DNA of 64,000 nucleotides from Brochothrix campestris (GTDB taxonomy: Bacteria; Bacillota; Bacilli; Lactobacillales; Listeriaceae): contig NZ_CP175511.1 in NCBI RefSeq assembly GCF_046058945.1, forward strand, positions 1,798,001 to 1,862,000, in the 5' to 3' direction. Below the pieces are notes generated by a model, which was not told the DNA's origin, did not search any database, and worked only from the letters and a program-made list of their open reading frames with translations. Shown one piece after another: positions 16,156 through 25,659 of the stretch; within the stretch, counting starts at the first letter, position 1, and every line of letters begins with the position of its first letter. The translations under genes were made by a program, and so were the position numbers.

Positions 16156-16218
16156 TCTCCCACCCCTCCATCTGCCGAAGTTGGTCCTTCTCCACACGAA
16201 CTCATCAAGCCTACGACT

Positions 16219-17337
16219 TTATTCAGTATAAACACGTGGTATGCGATCACTCAGTAAACAAATGATTTCATAATTGATTGTATCTGTATAATGAGCTACA
16301 TCATCAGCCGTCAGCTGTTTCGTTTTATCTTGTCCAATTAGGGTCACCTTCGTTTGCAATGGATAGCGTTGCGGTAACCGAATCATACATTGATCCATAC
16401 AAACACGTCCGACGATTTCACAGAATTGATCAGCGACAATCACTTGACTACCTGTTCGATCACGCAACCAACCGTCTGCATAACCAATCGGAATCGTCCC
16501 AATCCATTCACCCGGTGCTTTAACTGTATAAGTCGCACCGTAACCAATCGTTTCCCCACCCTCAACCCATTTAACATGAATTAATTGCGAATATAAGCTT
16601 AAGGCTGGTCGTAACTGATAGGGTAATGCCTCAACAATTTCGGGCGATGGTGATAAGCCGTACATACCAATACCTAAGCGGACACTTGACTGTTGCAACT
16701 GTGAATGGAGTAAGGCGGTTGCACTATTAGAGCAATGTACATAGAGAGGTCGTTCTTTTAGCACTGCTACCATTTCTTCAAACACCCTTAGTTGACGGTT
16801 AAAGTATACTTGGTTTAATTGATCTGCCGTCGCAAAATGAGTAAAGACTCCTTCAAGTTCGACAAACGTTTCTTGTCGAATCTGTTGTTCTAAGCTCGAT
16901 AACTCTGTCGCGGTCCGCACTCCAATTCGGCCCATGCCGGAATCTATCACGAGGTGCGCTTTTAACGGCTTCTCAGCGCTGATAAACGGCACGAGTTTCT
17001 GCCAGTACTCAGCACTTGTTATCGGCACACTAATGTCCTTCAACTGAGCAAGTGCCACATCTTCTGCTCTAATTGGAGCCAATACTAAGATAGGAACTGT
17101 AATTCGGGCAGCTCTTAGTGATAATGCCTCATCTAGAACTGCCACACATAAACCTTTCGCACCTGCCTTGATTGCTGTACGGGCTACTTCAACTGCACCA
17201 TGACCATAGCCATTAGCTTTCACGACTGCAAAGATAACGGTTCCTGGCGGCAATTGTTTTTGTTGCTGTTTAATGTTGTAACAAATATTTGTTGTGTTAA
17301 TTTCAAGCCAAGTGTTACGGTGTAATGCTGGTTCCAT
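16219..17337 (-). CDS. alr: Alanine racemase
   Basis: The 372-residue PLP enzyme supplies D-alanine for peptidoglycan. It has the PLP lysine in AVVKANGYGHGAVEVA (about K39), SGMGRIGVR, and the catalytic tyrosine region GYGATYTV with IGTIPIGYADGWLR. It starts 3 bp after acpS ends, and mazF follows. Bacillus carries a lipoprotein gene (ydcC) between acpS and alr that is missing here. Confidence 0.97.
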   Translation of the reverse strand: MEPALHRNTWLEINTTNICYNIKQQQKQLPPGTVIFAVVKANGYGHGAVEVARTAIKAGAKGLCVAVLDEALSLRAARITVPILVLAPIRAEDVALAQLKDISVPITSAEYWQKLVPFISAEKPLKAHLVIDSGMGRIGVRTATELSSLEQQIRQETFVELEGVFTHFATADQLNQVYFNRQLRVFEEMVAVLKERPLYVHCSNSATALLHSQLQQSSVRLGIGMYGLSPSPEIVEALPYQLRPALSLYSQLIHVKWVEGGETIGYGATYTVKAPGEWIGTIPIGYADGWLRDRTGSQVIVADQFCEIVGRVCMDQCMIRLPQRYPLQTKVTLIGQDKTKQLTADDVAHYTDTINYEIICLLSDRIPRVYTE

Positions 17338-17340
17338 CTA

Positions 17341-17697
17341 TTAGTCCCTCTCTTCTAAAATAACTTGTGCCATCGCTACTGTGTCGGTATGCGTAATCGA
17401 AACAAACGCTTTCAATTCAAAGGGATGAGTTACAATTGGTTTGCCATTCATTGTGTTTAATATTTCGATATCTTGAAAGGAGCATTCCGGCCCAATCCCT
17501 GTGCCATACGCTTTTGAAAAAGCCTCTTTAGCAGCAAAACGGCCCGCGACAAATTCAATCGCACGTGTTTGTTTTAATTGACGATAGGCCGACGTTTCAG
17601 CAGCGGTTAAAATTCGATTAAGAAAACGGTCATTTTTTTGTAATAAGGTTGCTATTCTATTTAAATCAACTGTATCTATTCCAATTCCAAAAATCAT
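17341..17697 (-). CDS. acpS: Holo-[acyl-carrier-protein] synthase
   Basis: The 118-residue enzyme attaches phosphopantetheine from CoA to acyl carrier protein. GIGIDTVDLNRI carries the metal-binding aspartate (D8) and FAAKEAFSKAYGTGIG the catalytic glutamate. VSITHTDTVAMAQV is the usual C-terminal segment. It is 3 bp upstream of alr, as in related genomes with a compact acpS-alr pair. Confidence 0.96.
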   Translation of the reverse strand: MIFGIGIDTVDLNRIATLLQKNDRFLNRILTAAETSAYRQLKQTRAIEFVAGRFAAKEAFSKAYGTGIGPECSFQDIEILNTMNGKPIVTHPFELKAFVSITHTDTVAMAQVILEERD

Positions 17698-17776
17698 CTC
17701 ATACCTTCTTTTCTACATAATATACACTTATTCTAACATAGCTCGTTACGATTAAACGACTGATTTAGCACATCTG

Positions 17777-19213
17777 TTAGGATTTACGGCGAAACCAAAA
17801 ATAGATTTTTTCAGCATCTGTATTTTTTAAATAGTTTAGTCGTAGCTGATACGCCCCTTGTTCCGCCAAAGTTATCGTCAGATGAGATAGACCTGATTGC
17901 TTCATCCAAACCGATTGACGATGCACCAAAGATTGCACTCGCTTTTTTTCGGTATAAACCACTTCAACACCCCACAAACGAATCATCTGAAATACAAGTA
18001 CGTGCTCCGCTAGATTATAACCACTATGTTTCTGCTCAATCCGACATTTCACCCCAAGAACAACTGGAATAATTAAGAGATACACAGCATATTTAAATGA
18101 AATAACAAACATCACAGCCATAATCGGGATAATTATCCAGACAACCCTCGTCAAAAACAACCGCAAAGAAGCCTTTGGAGCAAGCCCTTTTTCTACTATT
18201 GGAAAGATATTATTAGGCGCTATCTTTTCAAAAAAAACACTTAGCTCGTCTTTTTTTATTAAAGGCATGATTAAATTGCTACTTTCGGTGTCGTCACCTG
18301 CTTGTATAACTCTGATGCTCGTATAACCTAACAAGTGCATTAGCCAATTATGTTTTAAAGTGTACGCTTGTATTTTTGCATGATTAATCGTGGTCCGATG
18401 ACGTTGAAACAAACCTCGTTCAATGACAAAATAATCCGCGAACCCTGACACGATAAAGTGGTAATGACGGATTAACTTCATTAGTATCCCTAGTAGTGTG
18501 CTGATGATAAATGCCCCCATCACAACGATAACAATCACAAAAAAACCGAGAGAAATAATTTTTGAAACCGACGCCTCCAATTGATGACTATCATAATATT
18601 CACTTACTTGTGTGATAAAACTGAGCAACACAAACATACCGACATAGGTTTTTAGCGATAAAACCGCTTCCAAGACGGTATGATACACCGATAATTCAAC
18701 TGTCCACTTCGCCTGTTCGATAACCGAATTCCCTTCCGTTTCATCGTTGACATCAATCACGCCAAAATTGTTCGTTCGTCGTTGCTTTATCTCAACTGCT
18801 TCCGTGACTTTAATTGCATGCAACGTCAGTGTTTTTTCGGTTCCTGCTACATGAATTTGAACTTCACAGACCTTAAACGGACGATAAAAAAACCATTGTT
18901 TATCATCAATTGCTTGCATTCGTTCATAAGGCATGAAGATATGTTCTTTAAAAAAAATCCCTTCATAATAGCCTACCCCATCTTCATTGATATAAAAACG
19001 CCTAAAAAAATACTGGAGTAGTTGACACACTAAAACACTAAATAATACAAGCACAACATACAAACGCCAATTTGTCCAACTCAATTTCCCTTCAAACATA
19101 CTATAGACGCCCATAAAAAGCATCGGAAACCAAAAATCTTTACAGTATTTCACTATAATCATTACAAGTTGAATCGGGTGTTCCCTTCTTGATGCCTTAA
19201 CTTCATTAGACAT
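17777..19213 (-). CDS. Bacterial PH-domain membrane protein, YdbT-like
   Basis: A 478-residue membrane protein with helix pairs near residues 30-70, 195-245 and 360-390 and repeated bPH2 (DUF304) domains. Characteristic segments are FFKEHIFMPYERMQAID, RGLFQRHRTTINHAKIQ and TEKKRVQSLVHRQSVW. Its start overlaps the stop of the upstream ydbS-like gene by 8 nt. The pair ydbS-ydbT between cshA and acpS is conserved in Bacillus. The function is not established; membrane or cell-surface homeostasis has been suggested for the family. Confidence 0.85.
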   Translation of the reverse strand: MSNEVKASRREHPIQLVMIIVKYCKDFWFPMLFMGVYSMFEGKLSWTNWRLYVVLVLFSVLVCQLLQYFFRRFYINEDGVGYYEGIFFKEHIFMPYERMQAIDDKQWFFYRPFKVCEVQIHVAGTEKTLTLHAIKVTEAVEIKQRRTNNFGVIDVNDETEGNSVIEQAKWTVELSVYHTVLEAVLSLKTYVGMFVLLSFITQVSEYYDSHQLEASVSKIISLGFFVIVIVVMGAFIISTLLGILMKLIRHYHFIVSGFADYFVIERGLFQRHRTTINHAKIQAYTLKHNWLMHLLGYTSIRVIQAGDDTESSNLIMPLIKKDELSVFFEKIAPNNIFPIVEKGLAPKASLRLFLTRVVWIIIPIMAVMFVISFKYAVYLLIIPVVLGVKCRIEQKHSGYNLAEHVLVFQMIRLWGVEVVYTEKKRVQSLVHRQSVWMKQSGLSHLTITLAEQGAYQLRLNYLKNTDAEKIYFWFRRKS

Positions 19214-19676
19214 CTTCTGTCGCCACCTTTACACGTTCAATAATTTTCGCCTGTAAATGAGTCGCACTCTCCTCAGCTAAACCAGGTATTATATGCGTCG
19301 AGGCTGCTGTATAAATATGCACTTCTTTCAATTGTTGCTTTCGTAATAGTGGTCCTTGATTTGTTTCAACATGTTGGATACGAATCATCGGAATCAGTTC
19401 CTCACTTCTAAATATAACACCTGTCACAATTTCAATTTCTTCATCATAAATACTATAACTAAAGCGCGCCCACCGCCACTTATTAATAAACATTTCTTTG
19501 ACAAATAATTGATAGATAATGAGGACTACACCAATTAAACTAAAGAGCCAACTCCAGTGGAAGAACATTGCTAACATTAAATATAGACCTGTCAATCCGA
19601 TAATAACCGAACTGTTAATATAAGTGACTTGACGCCACACCTTACGAATCGTTAGTGGTAATTTTTGTTGTTGCAT
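19206..19676 (-). CDS. Bacterial PH-domain membrane protein, YdbS-like
   Basis: A 156-residue protein with two hydrophobic helices (about 20-60) followed by one bPH2 (DUF304) domain, marked by EEIEIVTGVIFRSEELIPMI and RIQHVETNQGPLLRK. It is the upstream partner of the ydbT-like gene, with an 8-nt overlap, and the two probably form one membrane complex. Function unknown. Confidence 0.85.
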   Translation of the reverse strand: MQQQKLPLTIRKVWRQVTYINSSVIIGLTGLYLMLAMFFHWSWLFSLIGVVLIIYQLFVKEMFINKWRWARFSYSIYDEEIEIVTGVIFRSEELIPMIRIQHVETNQGPLLRKQQLKEVHIYTAASTHIIPGLAEESATHLQAKIIERVKVATEDV

Positions 19677-19737
19677 AACACACCTACCCTTTCTTTCAGT
19701 GTAATGGAGGTCTGCTTATTTCACAACTATCTTAGTC

Positions 19738-19770
19738 AAAAAAAAAGAAAACCAACGAATTGGTTTTCTT
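19738..19770 (-). terminator. Terminator of cshA
   Basis: On the minus strand AAGAAAACCAA and its complement form the stem, followed by nine T. It lies 9 bp after the cshA stop. Confidence 0.93.
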
Positions 19771-19778
19771 GATTGTGC

Positions 19779-21317
19779 TTATTTTTTGAATGAGCTACGT
19801 TCACCTGAACTGCGACGAGATCCGCCACCGTTACCGCCGGCTGGACGTTCACGACGAGCGCCACCATCTTTAGAACGTTCACCTGAACTGCGACGATTAC
19901 CGCCACCGTTACCTTTGTAACCGCCTTTACTGCCACCGCCACTGCTGCGTTTACCTTTGTAACCGCCGCCGCTGCCGCCACGTCCGCCACCACGGTTAGG
20001 TAATGGACGTTCTTCAGTAATATGTACTGGTGTTTGATCTGGTGTTTTAGTTACTAATGCTAACATCGCTGCTACAGCATCTTCTGCTGACACGTTTTCT
20101 AATAAATCACGAGCAGATGCAACAAAGTTTTCTAATTTACCTTCACGCACTTTTTCCATTACTGTTTCAACTGATTGTGTTAATTGGCTTGTGAATGCTT
20201 CATCTTCACTTGGTGGAGCAAGAGGTGTCATACGTTTTTTAGTTGTTTGTTCAACAATACGTAAGTAGCCTAATTCACGAGGAGAGACGAAAGTTACAGC
20301 CATACCTTCTTTACCTGCACGACCTGTACGGCCGATACGGTGAACATATGATTCTGGGTCTTGCGGAATATCAAAGTTATAAACGTGAGTAACGTTAGAA
20401 ATATCTAATCCACGAGCTGCTACATCGGTTGCAACTAAGATATCGATTTTTCCTTCTTTAAACTTACGTAAAACACTTAAACGTTTCGCTTGTGTTAAAT
20501 CACCATGAATACCTTCAGCGTTAAAGCCACGCATGTCTAATGCACGAGAAACTTCATCAACACGACGTTTTGTACGACCAAAGATGATTGATAATTTCGG
20601 AGCTTGTACATCTAAGAGGCGTACTAATGCTTCGAATTTTTCTTTTTCTTGAACTTTCACGTAAAATTGTTCAATTAATAAAGCAGTCATCTCTTTAGCT
20701 GCAACACGAACAATTTCTGGCGATTGCATGTAACGTTCCGCAATACGACGAATCGGATCAGGCATTGTTGCTGAGAAAAGTAATGTTTGACGTTCTTTTG
20801 GAATTTCACTTAAGATTGTTTCGATATCATCAATGAATCCCATGTTTAACATTTCATCTGCTTCATCCATTACAACAGTTTCAACGTTTTGTAATTTCAA
20901 TGTTTTACGACGAATATGGTCTAACACACGTCCCGGTGTACCAACAACGATTTGTGGGTTTTTTTTCAATGAACGGATTTGACGACCAATGTCGCTACCA
21001 CCGTAAACAGATAAAACGCGTGCACGTTTGTCATAGCTTAATTTGTAAAGTTCTTCTGCAACTTGAATCGCTAATTCACGAGTAGGTGCAATAATGATTG
21101 CTTGCACGCTGTCGTTTTTAGGATCGATTTTTTGGATAAGTGGTAAACCAAAGGCAGCAGTTTTACCTGTACCTGTTTGTGCTTGTCCAATTAAATCTTT
21201 ACCTGCAATTGCAAGTGGGATTGTTTTCGCTTGAATTGGTGTTGCTTCTTCAAACCCCATGCGTTCTACTGATTTTAATACGTTTTCATCTAAACCTAGT
21301 TCTGAAAATTTAGTCAA
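19779..21317 (-). CDS. cshA: DEAD-box RNA helicase CshA
   Basis: A helicase of about 512 residues with Q motif GFEEATPIQ, AQTGTGKTAAF, PTRELA, DEAD (VVMDEADEML), SAT, and HRIGRTGRAG. CshA works in cold adaptation, ribosome assembly and the RNA degradosome. After residue 440 the tail is rich in Gly, Arg and Ser with repeated RRSSGERS blocks, as in other Firmicute CshA tails. The start is a TTG at 21317 behind AAAGGAG, with protein start TKFSELGLDENVLKSVERMG. The 5' leader is about 225 nt long, which leaves room for post-transcriptional control. Confidence 0.94.
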   Translation of the reverse strand: MTKFSELGLDENVLKSVERMGFEEATPIQAKTIPLAIAGKDLIGQAQTGTGKTAAFGLPLIQKIDPKNDSVQAIIIAPTRELAIQVAEELYKLSYDKRARVLSVYGGSDIGRQIRSLKKNPQIVVGTPGRVLDHIRRKTLKLQNVETVVMDEADEMLNMGFIDDIETILSEIPKERQTLLFSATMPDPIRRIAERYMQSPEIVRVAAKEMTALLIEQFYVKVQEKEKFEALVRLLDVQAPKLSIIFGRTKRRVDEVSRALDMRGFNAEGIHGDLTQAKRLSVLRKFKEGKIDILVATDVAARGLDISNVTHVYNFDIPQDPESYVHRIGRTGRAGKEGMAVTFVSPRELGYLRIVEQTTKKRMTPLAPPSEDEAFTSQLTQSVETVMEKVREGKLENFVASARDLLENVSAEDAVAAMLALVTKTPDQTPVHITEERPLPNRGGGRGGSGGGYKGKRSSGGGSKGGYKGNGGGNRRSSGERSKDGGARRERPAGGNGGGSRRSSGERSSFKK

Positions 21318-21550
21318 TATCTTCTTCTCCTTTGTGAAACAAAATTGGTGTTTAACCATCTATTCAGGAGAGCTTCTGTATGATCTCTTCTACAATTGTC
21401 ACTGTTTTTTTACAGTCTTAGTTTTATCCATAATAAAAGCCTGGTCTAGTATTGCGTACCAAGCAAGTGTGTCTCACAGTAACTACTTATAAACTAATAT
21501 TCACTCAAAAAGCCCTCGCCTTAATTAGCTCGGCTTACTAATCTAGTTTA

Positions 21551-21579
21551 ATAATAACACGTACAGTTTAATATTTCAA
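21551..21579 (-). promoter_or_regulatory. cshA promoter with long leader
   Basis: On the minus strand TTGAAA, 17 nt, TATTAT lies about 235 bp upstream of the TTG start. The leader between them holds no obvious ORF or terminator. Confidence 0.65.
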
Positions 21580-21649
21580 ATAGTTTCGTTCATTTTTTGA
21601 CACATTCGTTATTTTCTTTCATTAATTTACAGCTTCAAAATGAAAGAAA

Positions 21650-21671
21650 ACACACTGTTTTCACAGTGTGT
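21650..21671 (-). terminator. Terminator of murF
   Basis: ACACACTG and CAGTGTGT form a stem, followed on the minus strand by TTTTCTTTC, between murF and the cshA promoter. Confidence 0.7.
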
Positions 21672-21749
21672 CGCAAGTGTAGCAAAAGTCCCAAAAGAGC
21701 ACTTTTTTAATTTAAAAATAAGCGAAGCCATTGTGACAACAACATTCAC

Positions 21750-23129
21750 TTAATTAGATGATGCCTCATCAGTTAGCTTAGCGACCACTTGATTCAACTT
21801 CATCGAATTAGACCCTTTAAACAGCAGGAGCTCATCACCAACGAGCGAGTCCTGTAAGGCAGCTGTTAATTTTGTTAAATCAGTAAAATAATGTACTTTT
21901 TCTGGAGATAAGAGTGATTTAGCAGCCTCACTAAAGTACGACATGTATGGTCCATAGGCAAATACCTCATCAATAGCGGGTGTTAGTGAATCGGCAATAC
22001 CTGCATGTAACATCGGCGCTTGAGCACCCAATTCTAGCATATCAGCCACAACAACAACTTTGCGACGATCTGATTGTATTTGTGCAAATGTTTCAAGCAC
22101 TGCTTTCAATGCCGTTGGACTTGAATTGTAAACATCACTTAAAATTTTAATACCTTTTGTACCATCTATCCATTCGAGTCGGTCAGCTGTTCGATCGACA
22201 ATTGCTAATCCCGCTTTAATCTCATCAGCAGCTACATCTAAACGACGAGCGGCCAAAATGACTGCCAAGGCGTTATAAACGTTATGCACACCAACAATTG
22301 GCACGTGAAATTCTGTATTAGCTGTTAACGATGTTTTAAATTCAGTTGCCGTCATTAAGGCTGTTATTGCAGTTGGATAGATAGCATTATTTTCAGATAC
22401 ACCAAAATGTTGACGCTCAAATGGCGTGTTTCCCATGAGACGCTCTGTTAGTAATGGATCATCTGGATAAATAAGCACCCCTTCAGCAGTTAATCCCTCG
22501 GCAATTTCAAGTTTAGCATCAGCAATACCACCACGCGATTTTAAAAATTCGAGGTGGGCTTCGCCGATGTTCGTTATAATCGCAATATCAGGCTGGGCGA
22601 TTTTAGTTAACACTGCAATTTCACCCGCATGATTCATGCCCATTTCAAGCACCAACACTTCTGTCGTATACGGCATATTCAAAATCGTAAACGGCACACC
22701 AATATGGTTATTATAGTTCCCTTGTGTTTTATGCACACGATAGGTCGTTGCCAATACGTTCGCCAACATGTCCTTGGTTGTTGTCTTACCATTACTACCC
22801 GTAATACCAATCACCTTCGGATTCACCTGTTGCAAATAGACTGAGGCTAACGTTTGTAATGCAACCAACGTATCTTCGACTAAAATGATTGGCAATCCCT
22901 CGGGCTTATTAGCCTCTGAATCGACCTGCCATAAGGCTGCCACAGCTCCTTTTTGATAAGCATCCACGACAAAAGCATGACCATCGCGCTCACCTACAAA
23001 TGGAATAAATAAGTTGCCACGGCTAATTTTACGTGTATCAAACGATATCCCTTTAACCTCAGTTGCCTGGTCACCTTCAATTGTTCCGTTAACCCACTGT
23101 GCAATTGTTTCTAATGTTTCTTTAATCAT
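21750..23129 (-). CDS. murF: UDP-MurNAc-tripeptide:D-Ala-D-Ala ligase MurF
   Basis: A Mur ligase of about 459 residues that adds D-Ala-D-Ala to the cytoplasmic peptidoglycan precursor. It shows SFDTRKISRGNLFIPFVGE, the P-loop GITGSNGKTTTKDML, the conserved EMGMNHAGEI and NIGEAHLEF, and DVYNSSPTAL. The start at 23129 follows AAGGGAG; an earlier in-frame start at 23189 would overlap the upstream small gene. In Bacillus and Listeria ddl precedes murF; here a small membrane protein and a helicase gene do. Confidence 0.95.
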   Translation of the reverse strand: MIKETLETIAQWVNGTIEGDQATEVKGISFDTRKISRGNLFIPFVGERDGHAFVVDAYQKGAVAALWQVDSEANKPEGLPIILVEDTLVALQTLASVYLQQVNPKVIGITGSNGKTTTKDMLANVLATTYRVHKTQGNYNNHIGVPFTILNMPYTTEVLVLEMGMNHAGEIAVLTKIAQPDIAIITNIGEAHLEFLKSRGGIADAKLEIAEGLTAEGVLIYPDDPLLTERLMGNTPFERQHFGVSENNAIYPTAITALMTATEFKTSLTANTEFHVPIVGVHNVYNALAVILAARRLDVAADEIKAGLAIVDRTADRLEWIDGTKGIKILSDVYNSSPTALKAVLETFAQIQSDRRKVVVVADMLELGAQAPMLHAGIADSLTPAIDEVFAYGPYMSYFSEAAKSLLSPEKVHYFTDLTKLTAALQDSLVGDELLLFKGSNSMKLNQVVAKLTDEASSN

Positions 23130-23166
23130 GTTAGTATACTCCCTTAATATAGTCTTACTGTCCTTT

Positions 23167-23403
23167 TCAAATGAAATACGCGATAACATACGTGATAATA
23201 ACCCAAGCTAGTGTAAACAAGACCACGGTCACTTCACGATTACGCGAAAATTTCCCCCATACCATCCGTACAATCAGATAAAGGATAAAAAAAGCCCAAA
23301 GTGCATTAATCATTATATCTGGAACAAACGGTAAAGTGCTAAAGTAAATACCAAAGCTCGTTATTAACATGACGAAGATTAAAACAATCAAATCAATCAT
23401 CAT
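23167..23403 (-). CDS. Small membrane protein of unknown function
   Basis: A 78-residue, very hydrophobic protein with three predicted helices (about 4-20, 27-45, 58-77) and a short basic loop (WGKFSRNRE). I do not recognise the family. The start at 23403 lies 6 nt after AAAGGGG; GTG at 23406 and ATG at 23400 are alternatives. It sits 15 bp after the helicase stop and 37 bp before murF, so the three are probably co-transcribed. Confidence 0.7.
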   Translation of the reverse strand: MMIDLIVLIFVMLITSFGIYFSTLPFVPDIMINALWAFFILYLIVRMVWGKFSRNREVTVVLFTLAWVIITYVIAYFI

Positions 23404-23418
23404 CACTCGCCCCTTTTA

Positions 23419-24537
23419 TTAATTTTTAGGATCAACTAAATGTGCGAACTTCACTAGTTTCTCGATCATTTCAACATCATTTTCTTTGACCATTTGTTTT
23501 AATTCACGTGCCTCGCGATCCGTTACGATACTTATAGCAGCACCTGGTTCGCCCATTCGGCCAGTACGACCACTACGGTGAACATATTGTGTTAAACTTT
23601 TTGGTAAATCGAATTGAATAATCGCAGGCAGATTGGGCAAATCAATCCCACGTGCGGCAACATCTGTTGCTAATAATAAAGCTGTCTCACCTTTTTTGAA
23701 ATCTCGGATTGATTCTTGACGTTGAATTTTAGAAAGATCACTGTGTAAAGCTGAGATTTTCAATCCATCAAAGTTCAATTTTTCATAAATCGTATTGAGT
23801 CGTCCAATCGTATTGACAAAAACAATTGCTTTCATGCCCTCAATTTGAGCAAGGCGATATAATGTTTTCACTTTATCTCGTGGGTTTGACTGAATATAAA
23901 CATGCGTAATCGAATCAGGCATCTTCGCATCACCTGCCACAACTTCCACTTGCTCAACGCTTTCAACGTTGGCAAAAAATTCATCTAACCGATCTGATGT
24001 CGTCGCTGAAAACAGACTGATTTGACGATCACGATTGGCTGACTGACAGATAAAGACTGTTGTTGCTTCGTGTTCTTCAGTTAATAAAACATCGGCTTCA
24101 TCAATTGTAATATAGTTGATTTCATGCATTTTTAATTTCTTTTGCTTGATTAATTCGGCCACACGACCTGGTGTCCCTACAAGCACATTCGGCTTTTTCT
24201 TTAATTTTTCGAGCTGACGTTTAATATTGGCTCCGCCGCCCAGTGTTGTCATCGTTTGTCCCGTTAATAAAAACGGACGGATTACATCTGCAATTTGAAC
24301 GACAAGTTCTTGTGATGGTGCTAGTATGAGCCATTGACTCTTTTTCTCAGTTGTAATTCGTTCAAGATGCCCTAATGCAAATGCAAGTGTTTTACCAGTG
24401 CCCGTTGGTGCTTGGCCAACGACATCTTTACCTGACATTAGTGGCTCATAACTTTGTTGTTGAATGGGTGTTGCTTCACTATATCCTAATTCTACCCATT
24501 TATCTTGCCATTCTTTCGGCCAATTTGATTGATTCAT
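23419..24537 (-). CDS. DEAD-box RNA helicase, YfmL-like
   Basis: A 372-residue minimal helicase core without a C-terminal extension: Q motif GYSEATPIQ, APTGTGKTLAF, DEAD (ITIDEADVLL), SAT (SLFSATTSD), ATDVAARG, and HRSGRTGRMG. Length and sequence resemble Bacillus YfmL, a DEAD-box protein linked to ribosome assembly and cold growth. It heads the operon with the small membrane protein and murF, and is divergent from the LysR-type gene. Confidence 0.88.
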   Translation of the reverse strand: MNQSNWPKEWQDKWVELGYSEATPIQQQSYEPLMSGKDVVGQAPTGTGKTLAFALGHLERITTEKKSQWLILAPSQELVVQIADVIRPFLLTGQTMTTLGGGANIKRQLEKLKKKPNVLVGTPGRVAELIKQKKLKMHEINYITIDEADVLLTEEHEATTVFICQSANRDRQISLFSATTSDRLDEFFANVESVEQVEVVAGDAKMPDSITHVYIQSNPRDKVKTLYRLAQIEGMKAIVFVNTIGRLNTIYEKLNFDGLKISALHSDLSKIQRQESIRDFKKGETALLLATDVAARGIDLPNLPAIIQFDLPKSLTQYVHRSGRTGRMGEPGAAISIVTDREARELKQMVKENDVEMIEKLVKFAHLVDPKN

Positions 24538-24646
24538 TTAAAAATAACAACCTTTCTTTGCTCAATTCTTCTCTTTTATTATGACAGAAAGCACCTTAGA
24601 TTGCATTAGTTTCTTAAGCGAAGACCCGTTCTCTTCTTTTTTATTT

Positions 24647-24662
24647 ATTTGAATTTTCAAAT
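24647..24662. promoter_or_regulatory. Perfect dyad between yfmL-like and lysR-type genes
   Basis: ATTTGAA, 2 nt, TTCAAAT is a perfect palindrome in the divergent intergenic region. It contains a T-N11-A core of the LysR-box type, so autoregulation by the adjacent regulator is possible. Confidence 0.35.
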
Positions 24663-24755
24663 AAATTACTGTTAATTTGCAAAAAACACTAGTCAGTTAT
24701 GCTTTTTTGCGATAGCATGTATATAATTAATCGATTTTCATTGGAGGGATATATT

Positions 24756-25658
24756 TTGGAATTACGCCAATTGCATTACTTTGTCGAGGTCGCTAAGTTT
24801 GAACATATGACAAAAGCATCCGAGCAACTACACGTGGCACAATCTGCCATTAGCCGCCAAATTACTAACTTAGAAGATGAACTTGGTGTCGCCCTCTTTA
24901 ATCGCATGGGCCGTAATTTACACCTTTCAAAAATTGGCGAGCTTTATTTAGCTCAAGTCAAGATTGCCTTGAATGAATTAAACAAGGCAACCAATATCGT
25001 GTCTGAGTATGCCAATCCCGAAATTGGCACCGTTAAGATTGGGTTCCCGACATCTTTAGCTACGAACCTTGTGCCAAAGTTAATCTCTTCATTTCGTCGG
25101 CAATACCCCGACGTTAATTATCAATTTGTTGAGGGGTCAAACAAGGAATTAAATGAGAATTTGTTAAGTGGCAATTTGGACTTAACCTTTTTTTCACCTT
25201 TGCCTGAGCAAACAACCTTAGTCGACACTTTTACCTTCTTTGAAGAAAAACTAAAACTTGTCGTTCCTAAAAATCATCCTTTAAACAGACGAACAACAAT
25301 TAACTTAGTCGATTTAAAAAACGAAAAATTCGTTTTTTTTCCTGAAACCTTTTCACTTTATACCGACATCATTAACGCCTGTGAAAGTGTCGGTTTTAAA
25401 CCGGATATTATTTTCCAAAGTGCTGATTTACACACGATTAATGGCCTTGTCGAAGCCGGTTTAGGCATTGCTATTTTACCTGAAATCATTTTAGCCGATG
25501 CTCATTCAAACGACTCTCATATTTTAACAATTGAAAACCCAAGCTTAACCCGGACTGTCGGAATTGGTTTCACCCTCCAACGTCGTCTTTCTCCGAGCGA
25601 ACAGCTGTTCAAAGATTTTTTAATCAATCATTACACTTCAGAAAGAGAGGTGCTTTAA
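24756..25658 (+). CDS. LysR-family transcriptional regulator, GltC-like
   Basis: A regulator of about 300 residues. The N-terminal winged HTH is MELRQLHYFVEVAKFEHMT to LHVAQSAISRQI, and the effector domain begins near 90 (GTVKIGFPTSLATNLVP). Both parts resemble Bacillus GltC closely. The start is a TTG at 24756 behind GGAGGG; reading from further upstream would add non-homologous residues. The adjacent dehydrogenase starts 1 bp after its stop, so the two form an operon and the dehydrogenase may be a target or its metabolite the effector. Confidence 0.85.
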   Translation: MELRQLHYFVEVAKFEHMTKASEQLHVAQSAISRQITNLEDELGVALFNRMGRNLHLSKIGELYLAQVKIALNELNKATNIVSEYANPEIGTVKIGFPTSLATNLVPKLISSFRRQYPDVNYQFVEGSNKELNENLLSGNLDLTFFSPLPEQTTLVDTFTFFEEKLKLVVPKNHPLNRRTTINLVDLKNEKFVFFPETFSLYTDIINACESVGFKPDIIFQSADLHTINGLVEAGLGIAILPEIILADAHSNDSHILTIENPSLTRTVGIGFTLQRRLSPSEQLFKDFLINHYTSEREVL

Positions 25659-25659
25659 C

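Noticed and set aside
19736..19993. 85-codon frame rich in Val and Ala at the 3' end of cshA
   Set aside because: It is a shifted reading of the GC-rich, Gly/Arg/Ser-repeat tail of cshA and extends through the terminator.
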